Of a stretch of 30,461 nt of DNA, positions 23,914 through 30,461 are shown piece by piece. The first letter of the stretch is position 1; the number at the start of each line of letters is the position of its first letter. The notes under the pieces were generated by a model that saw nothing but the letters and a program-made list of their open reading frames with translations, was not told where the DNA came from and searched no databases. Origin of the DNA: Enterococcaceae bacterium (GTDB taxonomy: Bacteria > Bacillota > Bacilli > Lactobacillales > Catellicoccaceae); the NCBI GenBank assembly GCA_030150665.1, contig JASLFJ010000024.1, forward strand, positions 1 to 30,461, written 5' to 3'. Both the position numbers and the translations under genes were made by a program.

Positions 23914-25737
23914 ATGTGTGGTATTATGGGGATGATTGCAAGTCAGGATTCAGTTGTTCCTTATTTATTAGAAGGTTTAGAAACTTTAGAGTACCGAGGA
24001 TATGATTCAGCAGGGATTTGTAGTTTAGATCAACAACAACATATTCAAATTGCAAAGACAACAAATCGTGTTGCTCAGTTGAGAAAAATGTGTGAGCATT
24101 GGCAACAAAGTTTTATAGGGATTGCGCATACACGTTGGGCAACACATGGGGCTGTAACAATCGATAATGCTCATCCTCATTTTGATCAGTCGGGACGATT
24201 TTATTTAGTGCACAATGGTGTTATTGAAAATGCTCAGACATTAAAGGAAACATATTTGTCAGAATATACATTTACAAGTGAAACAGATACAGAAGTTATT
24301 GTTCAGTTGATCAGTTATTTTGTATTTCAAGAAAAGAGATCTGTAGATCAAGCTATTGAAGAGGTATCTAGAAAACTTATAGGCTCTTTTGCCTGTGTAT
24401 TAATGGATCAAGAGTCCCCTAGTGAACTTTGGGTCATAAAACAAAAAAGTCCGCTTTGGATTGGATTAGGTGATGAATTTCATCTAATTAGTAGTGATCG
24501 TTTAGGACTAGGTAATCATGTATCAAAAGCAATACGATTACCAGATGAGGTCTATGGTAAAATCACGGCAAATGATTATCAATTTGTAAATTATATAAGT
24601 GCTAAACCAATAGAACTGCCTATAGAAACACTGGCTCCTATTGCTGAAGAAGAAGCGCATGATTATAATGATTTTATGTCTAAAGAAATTCATGAACAAG
24701 GAAAAGTGATAAAACGTCTGCTTTCAAAAAATTGGCAAGAGATTATAGATCATTGGCAAAATAATCCAGAATTTTTAAAGTGGTTATCAAGTGACCGAAT
24801 TTATATTATTGCTTGTGGTACAAGTTGGCATGCTGGATTATTAGTTCAACGATTTTTTGAAACGCTAACCAATATTCCAGTAGAAGTTCATATTGCTAGT
24901 GAGTTTGCCTATTATCCTCCTCAATTATCATCATCTCCAGGGTTTATTTTTATCAGTCAAAGTGGAGAAACTGCAGATAGTCGTAATGTATTAAAAAAAG
25001 TCACAGAACAAGGGTATGTTAGTTTTTCTTTAACGAATAATGAAACATCAACACTTGCTCAAGAAGCGTCATTTACCTTGTGTTTAGATGCAGGAATTGA
25101 ACGGTCAGTTGCTTCAACGAAGGCTTATACAGCACAAGTTGTAACCATGTTTATTTTAGCTTGTTATTTTGGTCAGTTATTAGGGTATGATCATCCTTGG
25201 ATGAGAGATTACCATCAAGTATTATCAAGCATTGCTGATCATATAGATCATATCTCGAAACATAAAGATCAGATTCAACAATTATCAGAAACTTTATTAA
25301 AAGATCAAGATAGTCTATTTTTATTAGGTCGTGGCAGAGATTATGATACGGCTCAAGAAGGAGCATTAAAAATTAAAGAAATTGCTTATCTGTATGCAGA
25401 AGGGTATCCTGCTGGAGAATTAAAACATGGCCCTATTGCACTTATTGAAGAAGGGACTCCTGTCATTGGCATTTGTACAGAAAAATATACGGTAGATCAA
25501 TTAATGAGTAATCTTGTTGAAGTAGCTTCTCGAGGTGCTCATGTATGGATGATTGCAGATGAACGATATGTTATAGATGCGCCATTTCCTATCTTTTCAA
25601 TGCCGTGTGAAGATCATCCTTTAGATAGTCTAACCGCTTTAGTTATTCTTCAGTGGTTAGCTTATTATACAGCTCAAGCTAGAGGTTATGATGTTGATTA
25701 TCCAAGAAACTTAGCAAAAAGTGTAACGGTTGAATAA
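23914..25737 (+). CDS. glmS: Glutamine-fructose-6-phosphate aminotransferase (isomerizing)
   Basis: Makes glucosamine-6-phosphate from fructose-6-phosphate and glutamine, the committed step of amino-sugar and wall precursor synthesis. The ATG at 23914 follows TAGGAGGA. The N-terminal glutaminase domain has the nucleophilic Cys2 (MCGIMGM), THTRWATHG-like AHTRWATHGAVTIDNAHPH and the YLVHNGVIEN loop. Two SIS domains follow (about 290-430 with ACGTSWHAG and SQSGETADSRNVL; about 460-590 with LGRGRDYDTAQEGALKIKE), and the C-terminus (YPRNLAKSVTVE) is canonical. The 607-aa length is typical. It acts just before GlmM, whose gene lies immediately upstream in a separate unit. Confidence 0.98.
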   Translation: MCGIMGMIASQDSVVPYLLEGLETLEYRGYDSAGICSLDQQQHIQIAKTTNRVAQLRKMCEHWQQSFIGIAHTRWATHGAVTIDNAHPHFDQSGRFYLVHNGVIENAQTLKETYLSEYTFTSETDTEVIVQLISYFVFQEKRSVDQAIEEVSRKLIGSFACVLMDQESPSELWVIKQKSPLWIGLGDEFHLISSDRLGLGNHVSKAIRLPDEVYGKITANDYQFVNYISAKPIELPIETLAPIAEEEAHDYNDFMSKEIHEQGKVIKRLLSKNWQEIIDHWQNNPEFLKWLSSDRIYIIACGTSWHAGLLVQRFFETLTNIPVEVHIASEFAYYPPQLSSSPGFIFISQSGETADSRNVLKKVTEQGYVSFSLTNNETSTLAQEASFTLCLDAGIERSVASTKAYTAQVVTMFILACYFGQLLGYDHPWMRDYHQVLSSIADHIDHISKHKDQIQQLSETLLKDQDSLFLLGRGRDYDTAQEGALKIKEIAYLYAEGYPAGELKHGPIALIEEGTPVIGICTEKYTVDQLMSNLVEVASRGAHVWMIADERYVIDAPFPIFSMPCEDHPLDSLTALVILQWLAYYTAQARGYDVDYPRNLAKSVTVE

Positions 25738-25741
25738 ACAA

Positions 25742-25785
25742 AAGAAACATGCACTGTGTTATTCATAGTGTGTGTTTCTTATTTT
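25742..25785 (+). terminator. Intrinsic terminator after glmS
   Basis: AAGAAACATGCACT pairs with AGTGTGTGTTTCTT (14 bp with two G-U pairs), followed by ATTTTAT. Confidence 0.8.
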
Positions 25786-26029
25786 ATAAAGATGGACGTA
25801 AAACTCCTACGCCTTTAGGCTAGGGGATGTAAGCTATAACAACCTTGTTTTTGAATATATTTTTAGATCACCTTTTTGCTTATATTTCCAATACTACAAG
25901 AAACAATATCCATCACTTTAAAAGATGCATTCTCTTCAAAAATGTTGAGAAAGATATTTGTTTACTCTAAAAAAAATAAAAATAAAGCATCTTTTTATGT
26001 TTTTAATTAACTTCATATTATATTTCATG
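25786..26029. other. Intergenic region with an IS200/IS605-end-like hairpin and a separated inverted repeat
   Basis: No credible gene is seen. A bulged hairpin at 25804-25825 (CTCCTACGCC, loop TTTA, GGCTAGGGG) followed by ATGTAAGC resembles the right-end/guide-RNA scaffold hairpins of IS200/IS605 elements, but no tnpA or tnpB gene remains. Further on, AAAAGATGC (25920-25928) and GCATCTTTT (25987-25995) form a 9-bp inverted repeat 58 nt apart, enclosing AT-rich sequence. The region ends at the mgtA promoter. The element assignment is by resemblance only. Confidence 0.4.
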
Positions 26030-26035
26030 TATAAT
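26007..26035 (+). promoter_or_regulatory. Promoter of mgtA
   Basis: TTAACT at 26007-26012 and a consensus TATAAT at 26030-26035 are 17 nt apart, giving a start near 26042 and a leader of about 130 nt. Confidence 0.65.
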
Positions 26036-26041
26036 GAATTT

Positions 26042-26173
26042 ATAAATCATATAGAAAAATTAGATGATAAGTGAACATGAATCATATTATCTTAAAGGAC
26101 TTATTCATCTATAATGGACTAAGATGAGAGGAGGTATACGATCTTTTTTAAATTTTGATAGGGAGTGAATCAA
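26042..26173 (+). promoter_or_regulatory. mgtA 5' leader with alternative pairings and a possible leader ORF
   Basis: The leader contains four mutually complementary segments: AGATGATAAG (26062-26071), TATTATCT (from 26085), CTTATTCATCT (from 26099) and AGATGAG (26122-26128). Segment 1 can pair with 2 or 3, and segment 3 with 4. A weak AAGAT/ATCTT hairpin followed by T6 (26121-26149) could act as a terminator. A short ORF at 26077-26127 would encode MNHIILKDLFIYNGLR. A strong AGAGGAGG at 26127-26134 has no start codon at normal distance. It is not a recognisable M-box. Regulation by Mg2+ is inferred only from the downstream gene. Confidence 0.35.
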
Positions 26174-28801
26174 ATGTTTCGAAAGAAAAAGAAAACAGTA
26201 GCGAAAGAAAATGTGGTAAGAAAAGATGCTGAACTCAAAAAATTAGCAATGCTTTCTAAACGAGAATTATTTACCGAATTTCGCACTTCAGAACAAGGAT
26301 TGACAGTAGAAGAAGCAACGAATCGGTTGGAGCAATATGGACCTAATGAAGTTGTTACACAAAAACCGGTACCTTGGTATTTAATGTTACTACGTGCTTT
26401 TGAAGATCCTTTTGTATATGTGTTAGCACTACTTATGATTGTCTCTGCAGTAACAAAAGATTATGAAGCTGCGATCGTGATGTCTATTATGATTTTATGT
26501 AGTGTTATTATTCGTTTTGTTCAAGAATATAGATCGCAAAAAGCAAGTTTAGCTCTTAAAGAGATGATTGAAAATACGTGTTCGGTGACACGAGACAATG
26601 TGACTTTAGAAATACCGATGGATGAAGTGGTTCCTGGAGATATCGTAAATCTTTCAACAGGAGATATGATTCCAGCAGATGCTGCATTAATTTGGACAAA
26701 AGATTTATTTGTCAATCAATCATCATTAACGGGAGAATCGATGCCTGTTGAAAAATTTGCTTCTGTTGATGAAACGGAGATGCAAGATAAAGAATCACTT
26801 ACTGCGATTGATTTTCATGATTTAGTATTTATGGGAACAGACGTGTTAAGTGGTCAGGGGACTGCAGTTATTTTAAGAACAGGACAACAAACATTTTTTG
26901 GTGATATTGCAGAAAGTGCTACGGAAAAACGTGGTGTGACGAGTTTTGAACAAGGGATGACTCGTGTCAGTAAATTATTACTGCGTTTAGTTATGGTCTT
27001 TTTCCCGGTTGTATTTTTACTTAATGGTCTGACAAAAGGGGATTGGGAACAAGCTTTTTTCTTCGCGATTGCTGTAGCGGTAGGACTTACTCCTGAAATG
27101 TTGCCAATGATTGTAACAAGTAATATGGCTAAAGGAGCTCTTGCGTTATCCAAAAAAGATGTGATTGTTAAAGAGTTAACAGCAATTCAAAATTTAGGAA
27201 GTATGAATGTTTTATGTACTGATAAAACAGGAACAATTACAGAAGACCGTGTCGTATTAGTGGAACATGTTAATCCATTAGGTGAAGATGATGACCGTGT
27301 ATTAAATATGACTTATTTAAATTCTAATTATCAAACCGGTTGGAAAAACTTAATGGATTATGCGGTCCTTGATTATTATGAAACTTTTCCAGATAAACAA
27401 GCCTTTAAATCCATTGAAAAAATTGATGAAATTCCTTTCGATTTTTCAAGAAGAAGATTAACGGTTGCCTTAAAAGTCGATGGGCATCACTTGATGATTA
27501 CTAAAGGTGCTGTTGAAGAGATGGAAGAGGCTTGTGATTATGTTGAGCTTAATGGAGAAGTTGTACCTATTACTGATGAGCTGCGTCAAGAAATGCGGGA
27601 TATTAATTACCGTATGAACGAATGCGGGATGCGTGTTATTGGAGTTGCTTATAAACGAGATGTACATACAGAACCGGTTTATTCTGTAGAAGATGAACAA
27701 GGTATGATTTTATTAGGCTTTATGGGCTTTTTAGATCCTGCAAAACAATCTGCAAAAACAGCGATTGCTTCTCTTCATGAACATGGCGTTAATGTAAAAG
27801 TATTAACAGGAGATAATGAAGTAGTATCTCGTAAAGTGTGTGCTGATGTAGGTATTGAGGTCGATCAAGTATTAACAGGTCCTGATATTGCTGAAATGAG
27901 TGATTTAGAGTTAAGACAGCGTGTTGAAGACATTAATTTATTTGCGAAATTAGAGCCGATGCAAAAAGCAAGAATTATTGAAATGCTTCAAAATAATGAC
28001 CATACCGTTGGCTTTATGGGAGATGGAATCAATGATGCACCAGCATTAAGAAAAGCTGATGTAGGAATTTCTGTAGATACAGCAGCAGATATTACAAAAG
28101 ATGCAAGTTCCATTATTTTATTACAAAAAAGTTTAAATGTTTTAGAAGATGGTATTTTAGAAGGAAGAAAAGTCTTCTTAAATATGATGAAATATATTAA
28201 AATTACGATCAGCTCTAATTTTGGGAATGTATTTTCTGTATTAGTTGCGAGTTCTTTTTTACCATTTCTTCCTATGTTATCTATTCAGTTGTTAATTCAA
28301 AATTTAATTTATGATATTGCTCAGTTAACAATTCCTTGGGATAATGTAGATGAAGAAGAACTACAAAATCCAGTTCAATGGGAAACAAAAGGATTGTTAC
28401 GCTTTACGGTGTCTATAGGTCCGATTAGTAGTATCTTTGATATATTAACGTATGTGTTAATGTGGTATGTGTTTGATGCCAATACAGTAGCAGATCAAAG
28501 TCTCTTCCAATCAGGATGGTTTATGGTCGGTCTAGTGACTCAATCTATTATTGTACTGATTGTAAGAACACGAAAAATTCCATTTATTCAAAGTATGCCA
28601 AGTATGCCACTATTACTTAGTACGTTTGGTGCTGTATTAGCTGGATTTATTATTATTTTAACCCCGTTAAGAGATGCGTTTTATTTTGCGCCACTACCAG
28701 CAAGTTACTGGCCATGGTTTGTCGGCATTATTATTGCATACATTTTAACAGTTCAGATTGCGAAAAGAATTTATATTCACTACACTAACGAGTGGTTATA
28801 A
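26174..28801 (+). CDS. mgtA: Magnesium-translocating P-type ATPase (MgtA/MgtB family)
   Basis: A P3B-type ATPase that imports Mg2+ using ATP. The start ATG 26174 (MFRKKKKTVAKENVV) has AGGGAG 8 nt upstream; a GTG at 26165 lies at that site and is less likely. The 875-aa protein shows the actuator motif LTGES (around 184-188), the intramembrane VGLTPEMLPMIVTSNMAKGA characteristic of the Mg2+ subfamily, and the phosphorylation loop CTDKTGTIT (Asp350). The nucleotide-binding domain (FDFSRRRLTVALKV, TKGAVEEM) and hinge motif MGDGINDAPALRKADVGIS follow, with about ten membrane segments in total. It is monocistronic, with its own promoter, leader and terminator. The substrate is assigned from the subfamily motifs. 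Confidence 0.95.
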   Translation: MFRKKKKTVAKENVVRKDAELKKLAMLSKRELFTEFRTSEQGLTVEEATNRLEQYGPNEVVTQKPVPWYLMLLRAFEDPFVYVLALLMIVSAVTKDYEAAIVMSIMILCSVIIRFVQEYRSQKASLALKEMIENTCSVTRDNVTLEIPMDEVVPGDIVNLSTGDMIPADAALIWTKDLFVNQSSLTGESMPVEKFASVDETEMQDKESLTAIDFHDLVFMGTDVLSGQGTAVILRTGQQTFFGDIAESATEKRGVTSFEQGMTRVSKLLLRLVMVFFPVVFLLNGLTKGDWEQAFFFAIAVAVGLTPEMLPMIVTSNMAKGALALSKKDVIVKELTAIQNLGSMNVLCTDKTGTITEDRVVLVEHVNPLGEDDDRVLNMTYLNSNYQTGWKNLMDYAVLDYYETFPDKQAFKSIEKIDEIPFDFSRRRLTVALKVDGHHLMITKGAVEEMEEACDYVELNGEVVPITDELRQEMRDINYRMNECGMRVIGVAYKRDVHTEPVYSVEDEQGMILLGFMGFLDPAKQSAKTAIASLHEHGVNVKVLTGDNEVVSRKVCADVGIEVDQVLTGPDIAEMSDLELRQRVEDINLFAKLEPMQKARIIEMLQNNDHTVGFMGDGINDAPALRKADVGISVDTAADITKDASSIILLQKSLNVLEDGILEGRKVFLNMMKYIKITISSNFGNVFSVLVASSFLPFLPMLSIQLLIQNLIYDIAQLTIPWDNVDEEELQNPVQWETKGLLRFTVSIGPISSIFDILTYVLMWYVFDANTVADQSLFQSGWFMVGLVTQSIIVLIVRTRKIPFIQSMPSMPLLLSTFGAVLAGFIIILTPLRDAFYFAPLPASYWPWFVGIIIAYILTVQIAKRIYIHYTNEWL

Positions 28802-28840
28802 TATATTTATTTGTTATCTTATATGCGCGTGTTTCAAAGT

Positions 28841-28883
28841 AAAACATGTCATTCATACTTATTGATGAATGACATGTTTTTTA
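28841..28883 (+). terminator. Intrinsic terminator after mgtA
   Basis: A perfect 16-bp stem (AAAACATGTCATTCAT and its complement, loop ACTTATTG) is followed by a T run. Confidence 0.93.
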
Positions 28884-29194
28884 TTTAGAGTTTGATAAAA
28901 TTTTGCATCTAGGCATCCACTATGGATTTAGCCTAGAGTTAGTTTAATAAATAAGCTTATATATTTGTTTATGTCAAATATGTATCAAAGTGTACGGTTT
29001 TGTTATCTATTTGAGATAATGGACGTTTTTAGGCATTATTTTAAATAATTTTTTTATTAAATAACAGATCAATAATTACAGTTATTTAATATGTGTTTAT
29101 ATATCAATATATATAGCGTTTTATATTTTGAAATATAACATTATTATTCTTAATCAATGATTAATCAAATTGCCTTTAATGTGTAATAAGAACT
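28884..29194. other. AT-rich intergenic region with three palindromes
   Basis: No gene is seen. Palindromic elements are: a 10-bp bulged hairpin at 28909-28936 (CTAGGCATCC, loop ACTAT, GGAT, TTA bulge, GCCTAG); TTATCT/AGATAA at 29003-29019; and an 11-bp inverted repeat at 29055-29065 and 29081-29091 (ATTAAATAAC / GTTATTTAAT) with a 15-nt loop. None carries a downstream T run on the plus strand that would make a terminator. They could be operators for the following wall-protein gene, or remnants of a mobile element; the sequence does not decide. Confidence 0.4.
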
Positions 29195-29203
29195 TGTTAT
29201 GAT
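29195..29203 (+). promoter_or_regulatory. Extended -10 promoter of the LysM-3D protein gene
   Basis: TGTTATGAT matches an extended -10 (TGnTATnAT) and lies 40 nt before the start codon. No good -35 is seen. TGTAAT (29182) and TGTTAT (29195) resemble WalR half-sites but are 7 nt apart rather than 5. Confidence 0.4.
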
Positions 29204-29242
29204 AAATATGTTCAAAAAAGCATGTTAAAGGAGATTATATTT

Positions 29243-29842
29243 ATGATAAAATTACAAAAAACAGTGATGTTGCTAGGAGCATTACTAATGACTTCTGTTG
29301 TTAGTATTCAAGCACAGGCAGATAATACGACATATACAGTAACACAGGGAGATACATTATCTGGTATTTTATTAAAACATCAGATACCATTAACAGAACT
29401 TCATCATGTTGCTGAAATAAATCAATTGTCTAATATACATCAAATTTTTATTGGTCAAAATTTAAAATTAACAGATAATTCTACAGATACTACTTTAGAA
29501 CCTGTAGTAACTCATTCACCAGAAGAGGTGGTTGTACAAGAACAGAAGCTTGATAATCCAGTAGGAAGAACATTAACTGTTGAAGCGACCGCTTATGATG
29601 GAGTGGGACTGGGTGGAATGACTGCAACTGGCAATCTTATTCAAAGTACTTCAGATAAAGTGATTGCTGTAGATCCAAATGTAATTCCTTTAGGAAGTCG
29701 CGTATATATTCCAGGATACGGGGAAGCAATTGCTTGGGATACAGGTGGAGCTATTAAAGGAAATATTATTGATTTGAATATGTCTCATGGAGATGCAATT
29801 CAGTGGGGAAGACAGACAGTGACAATTACTATTTTAGATTAA
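29243..29842 (+). CDS. Secreted LysM and 3D-domain cell-wall protein
   Basis: The start ATG 29243 has AAAGGAG 9 nt upstream; the ATG at 29222 overlaps that site. The 199-aa product has a cleavable signal peptide (MIKLQKTVMLLGALLMTSVV, then SIQAQA, cleavage before DNTT), one LysM domain (about 32-76, YTVTQGDTLSGILLKHQIPL...IFIGQNLKL) that binds peptidoglycan, and a short linker. The C-terminal 3D domain (about 112-199) has its conserved aspartates: VIAVDPNVIPLGSRVYIPG, AWDTGGAIKG and IIDLNM. Such YocH/Rpf2-like proteins are lytic transglycosylase-related wall hydrolases linked to growth and wall turnover. It is monocistronic; a strong terminator separates it from ssrA. Confidence 0.92.
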   Translation: MIKLQKTVMLLGALLMTSVVSIQAQADNTTYTVTQGDTLSGILLKHQIPLTELHHVAEINQLSNIHQIFIGQNLKLTDNSTDTTLEPVVTHSPEEVVVQEQKLDNPVGRTLTVEATAYDGVGLGGMTATGNLIQSTSDKVIAVDPNVIPLGSRVYIPGYGEAIAWDTGGAIKGNIIDLNMSHGDAIQWGRQTVTITILD

Positions 29843-29845
29843 TCT

Positions 29846-29880
29846 AAAAATAGCTTCTATAGACATAGAAGCTATTTTTT
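29846..29880 (+). terminator. Intrinsic terminator after the LysM-3D gene
   Basis: A perfect 15-bp stem (AAAAATAGCTTCTAT at 29846-29860, complement at 29865-29879, loop AGAC) ends in T6. The ssrA -35 hexamer overlaps its loop. Confidence 0.93.
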
Positions 29881-29888
29881 AGTATAAT
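29860..29888 (+). promoter_or_regulatory. Promoter of ssrA
   Basis: TAGACA at 29860-29865 and TATAAT at 29883-29888 are 17 nt apart. The -35 lies in the loop and stem edge of the preceding terminator. The mature RNA begins 13 nt after the -10. Confidence 0.75.
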
Positions 29889-29901
29889 AAAAATGTATTA
29901 A

Positions 29902-30265
29902 GGGGACGTTACGGATTCGACAGGTATAGGTTGTGCTTGGATGGCACTTCGTAGGGAACGTCTACGTAACAACGTTACAGTTAAATATAACTGCTAAAAA
30001 CGAAAACTATAATTACGCTTTAGCTGCCTAAAAACAGCGAGTGTAGATCCTTCCGGCATCGCCCATGTGCTCGGGTCAGGGTCTTATATGAAGTGGGATA
30101 CGCTAATAATTTCCTTCTGTAATTATTAGAAGAGATCATCAGAATAGCTGAATATAATGCCTGTTATTCGGCAGTATATTTATGCGAAGCCTAATTGAAT
30201 AACTATGAGTGTAGATATTCAAGTGGCAATATATCTGGACGCGGGTTCGACTCCCGCCGTCTCCA
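29902..30265 (+). ncRNA. ssrA: Transfer-messenger RNA (tmRNA)
   Basis: Rescues stalled ribosomes by trans-translation and tags the nascent protein for proteolysis, together with SmpB. The 5' end GGGGACGTTACGGATTCGAC and the 3' end GGGTTCGACTCCCGCCGTCTCC form the tRNA-like domain (GGGGACG pairs with CGTCTCC). The resume codon is GCT at 29993 and the tag frame ends at TAA 30029-30031, encoding AKNENYNYALAA; the ALAA terminus is the usual protease signal. The discriminator A is at 30265 and the following bases are TAATT, so the terminal CCA is not encoded and must be added after transcription. The 364-nt length is normal, and a Rho-independent terminator follows. Confidence 0.98.
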
Positions 30266-30285
30266 TAATTTTAATTAAAGTTATT

Positions 30286-30313
30286 AAAAACCTTGATATT
30301 CAAGGTTTTTTCT
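30286..30313 (+). terminator. Intrinsic terminator after ssrA
   Basis: AAAAACCTTG (30286-30295) pairs with CAAGGTTTTT (30301-30310) across ATATT, followed by T's. Confidence 0.9.
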
Positions 30314-30370
30314 TTTTGAAAAATGATTGTTTCATATTTATTTTTAATAATGATTTAATTTGATTTAAAG

Positions 30371-30406
30371 ACATCAGTGAGTGTAATAACTTTACTGATG
30401 TTTTTT
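30371..30406 (+). terminator. Terminator-like hairpin before the second ssrA 5' end
   Basis: ACATCAGT (30371-30378) pairs with ACTGATGT (30394-30401) and is followed by T6. No gene lies between it and the ssrA terminator, so what it terminates is unclear; its T run is the beginning of the repeated 61-nt block. Confidence 0.6.
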
Positions 30407-30461
30407 AGTATAATAAAAATGTATTAAGGGGACGTTACGGATTCGACAGGTATAGGTTGTG
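30401..30461 (+). repeat. Second copy of the ssrA promoter and 5' end (truncated by the window)
   Basis: These 61 bases are identical to 29875-29935: T6, the TATAAT -10, and the first 34 nt of tmRNA. The sequence stops at the window end, so whether a whole second tmRNA gene follows is not visible. No good -35 lies 17 nt ahead of this copy's TATAAT (30409-30414), unlike copy 1. It may be a true tandem duplication or an assembly-edge artefact. Confidence 0.85.

Noticed and set aside
25920..25995. Terminator or small RNA from the AAAAGATGC/GCATCTTTT inverted repeat
   Set aside because: The 58-nt spacing and lack of promoter or stable inner stem make a discrete RNA unsupported; it is recorded only as part of the intergenic description.
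26042..26173. M-box (ykoK) magnesium riboswitch ahead of mgtA
   Set aside because: The leader is shorter than the M-box and I find none of its conserved sequence blocks.
13048..28801. Minus-strand open frames within pnp, nifJ, feoB, glmM, glmS and mgtA
   Set aside because: They lie opposite strongly conserved genes, lack ribosome binding sites and have compositions typical of antisense shadows.
29182..29200. WalR box upstream of the LysM-3D gene
   Set aside because: Two half-sites (TGTAAT and TGTTAT) are present but separated by 7 nt rather than the required 5.

Overview
The window looks like chromosomal DNA of a low-GC Gram-positive bacterium (Bacillota), most like the order Lactobacillales. 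The evidence is an AT-rich sequence with strong AGGAGG-type ribosome binding sites, the ylmH-divIVA-T-box-ileS order, the cdaA-cdaR-glmM operon, and a tmRNA with tag peptide AKNENYNYALAA. A full-length pyruvate:ferredoxin oxidoreductase points to a fermentative, oxygen-sensitive metabolism, perhaps in the Aerococcaceae/Carnobacteriaceae range; this is inference and no species is claimed. Several genes end in TGA, so UGA is a normal stop codon here.

Layout. (1) 1-4553: 3' part of ylmH, then divIVA, a T-box leader and ileS (end of the cell-division/dcw neighbourhood). (2) 4554-6448: class II fructose-bisphosphate aldolase with its own promoter and terminator, then a lone ABC-type ATPase gene interrupted by an in-frame TGA and altered in nearly every hydrolysis motif. 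(3) 6565-10168: a tightly packed group of an orphan GutA-like PTS IIA domain, an AI-2E/PerM family membrane protein, a beta-lactamase-fold serine hydrolase and mannose-6-phosphate isomerase. (4) 10234-12469: feoAB iron uptake with a clear promoter and a candidate metal-repressor operator. (5) 12489-15287: rpsO with a structured leader and pnp with a 26-bp leader hairpin. (6) 15293-16481: two unrecognised minus-strand genes (a helical soluble protein and a polytopic membrane protein). (7) 16635-23793: nifJ (PFOR) 14 nt ahead of cdaA, cdaR and glmM, followed by a terminator; then glmS with its own promoter to 25785. (8) 25786-28883: an intergenic region with an IS200/IS605-end-like hairpin, then mgtA with a 5' leader that has alternative pairings and a possible 16-codon leader ORF. 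(9) 28884-30461: an AT-rich spacer, a secreted LysM-3D-domain wall protein, ssrA (tmRNA), and the first 61 nt of a second copy of the ssrA promoter/5' end running off the window.

Together the genes are mostly housekeeping: envelope precursor supply (glmS, glmM, c-di-AMP signalling, divIVA, 3D-domain wall enzyme), central carbon metabolism (fba, manA, nifJ), translation and RNA quality control (ileS, rpsO, pnp, ssrA), and metal uptake (feoAB, mgtA). I see no CRISPR array, prophage, rRNA/tRNA gene or intact insertion sequence. The points most worth a second look are the degenerate ABC ATPase, the repeated ssrA 5' end, the pnp leader hairpin, PFOR in the c-di-AMP operon, and the small structured elements on either side of mgtA. 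None of these by itself proves a new system.
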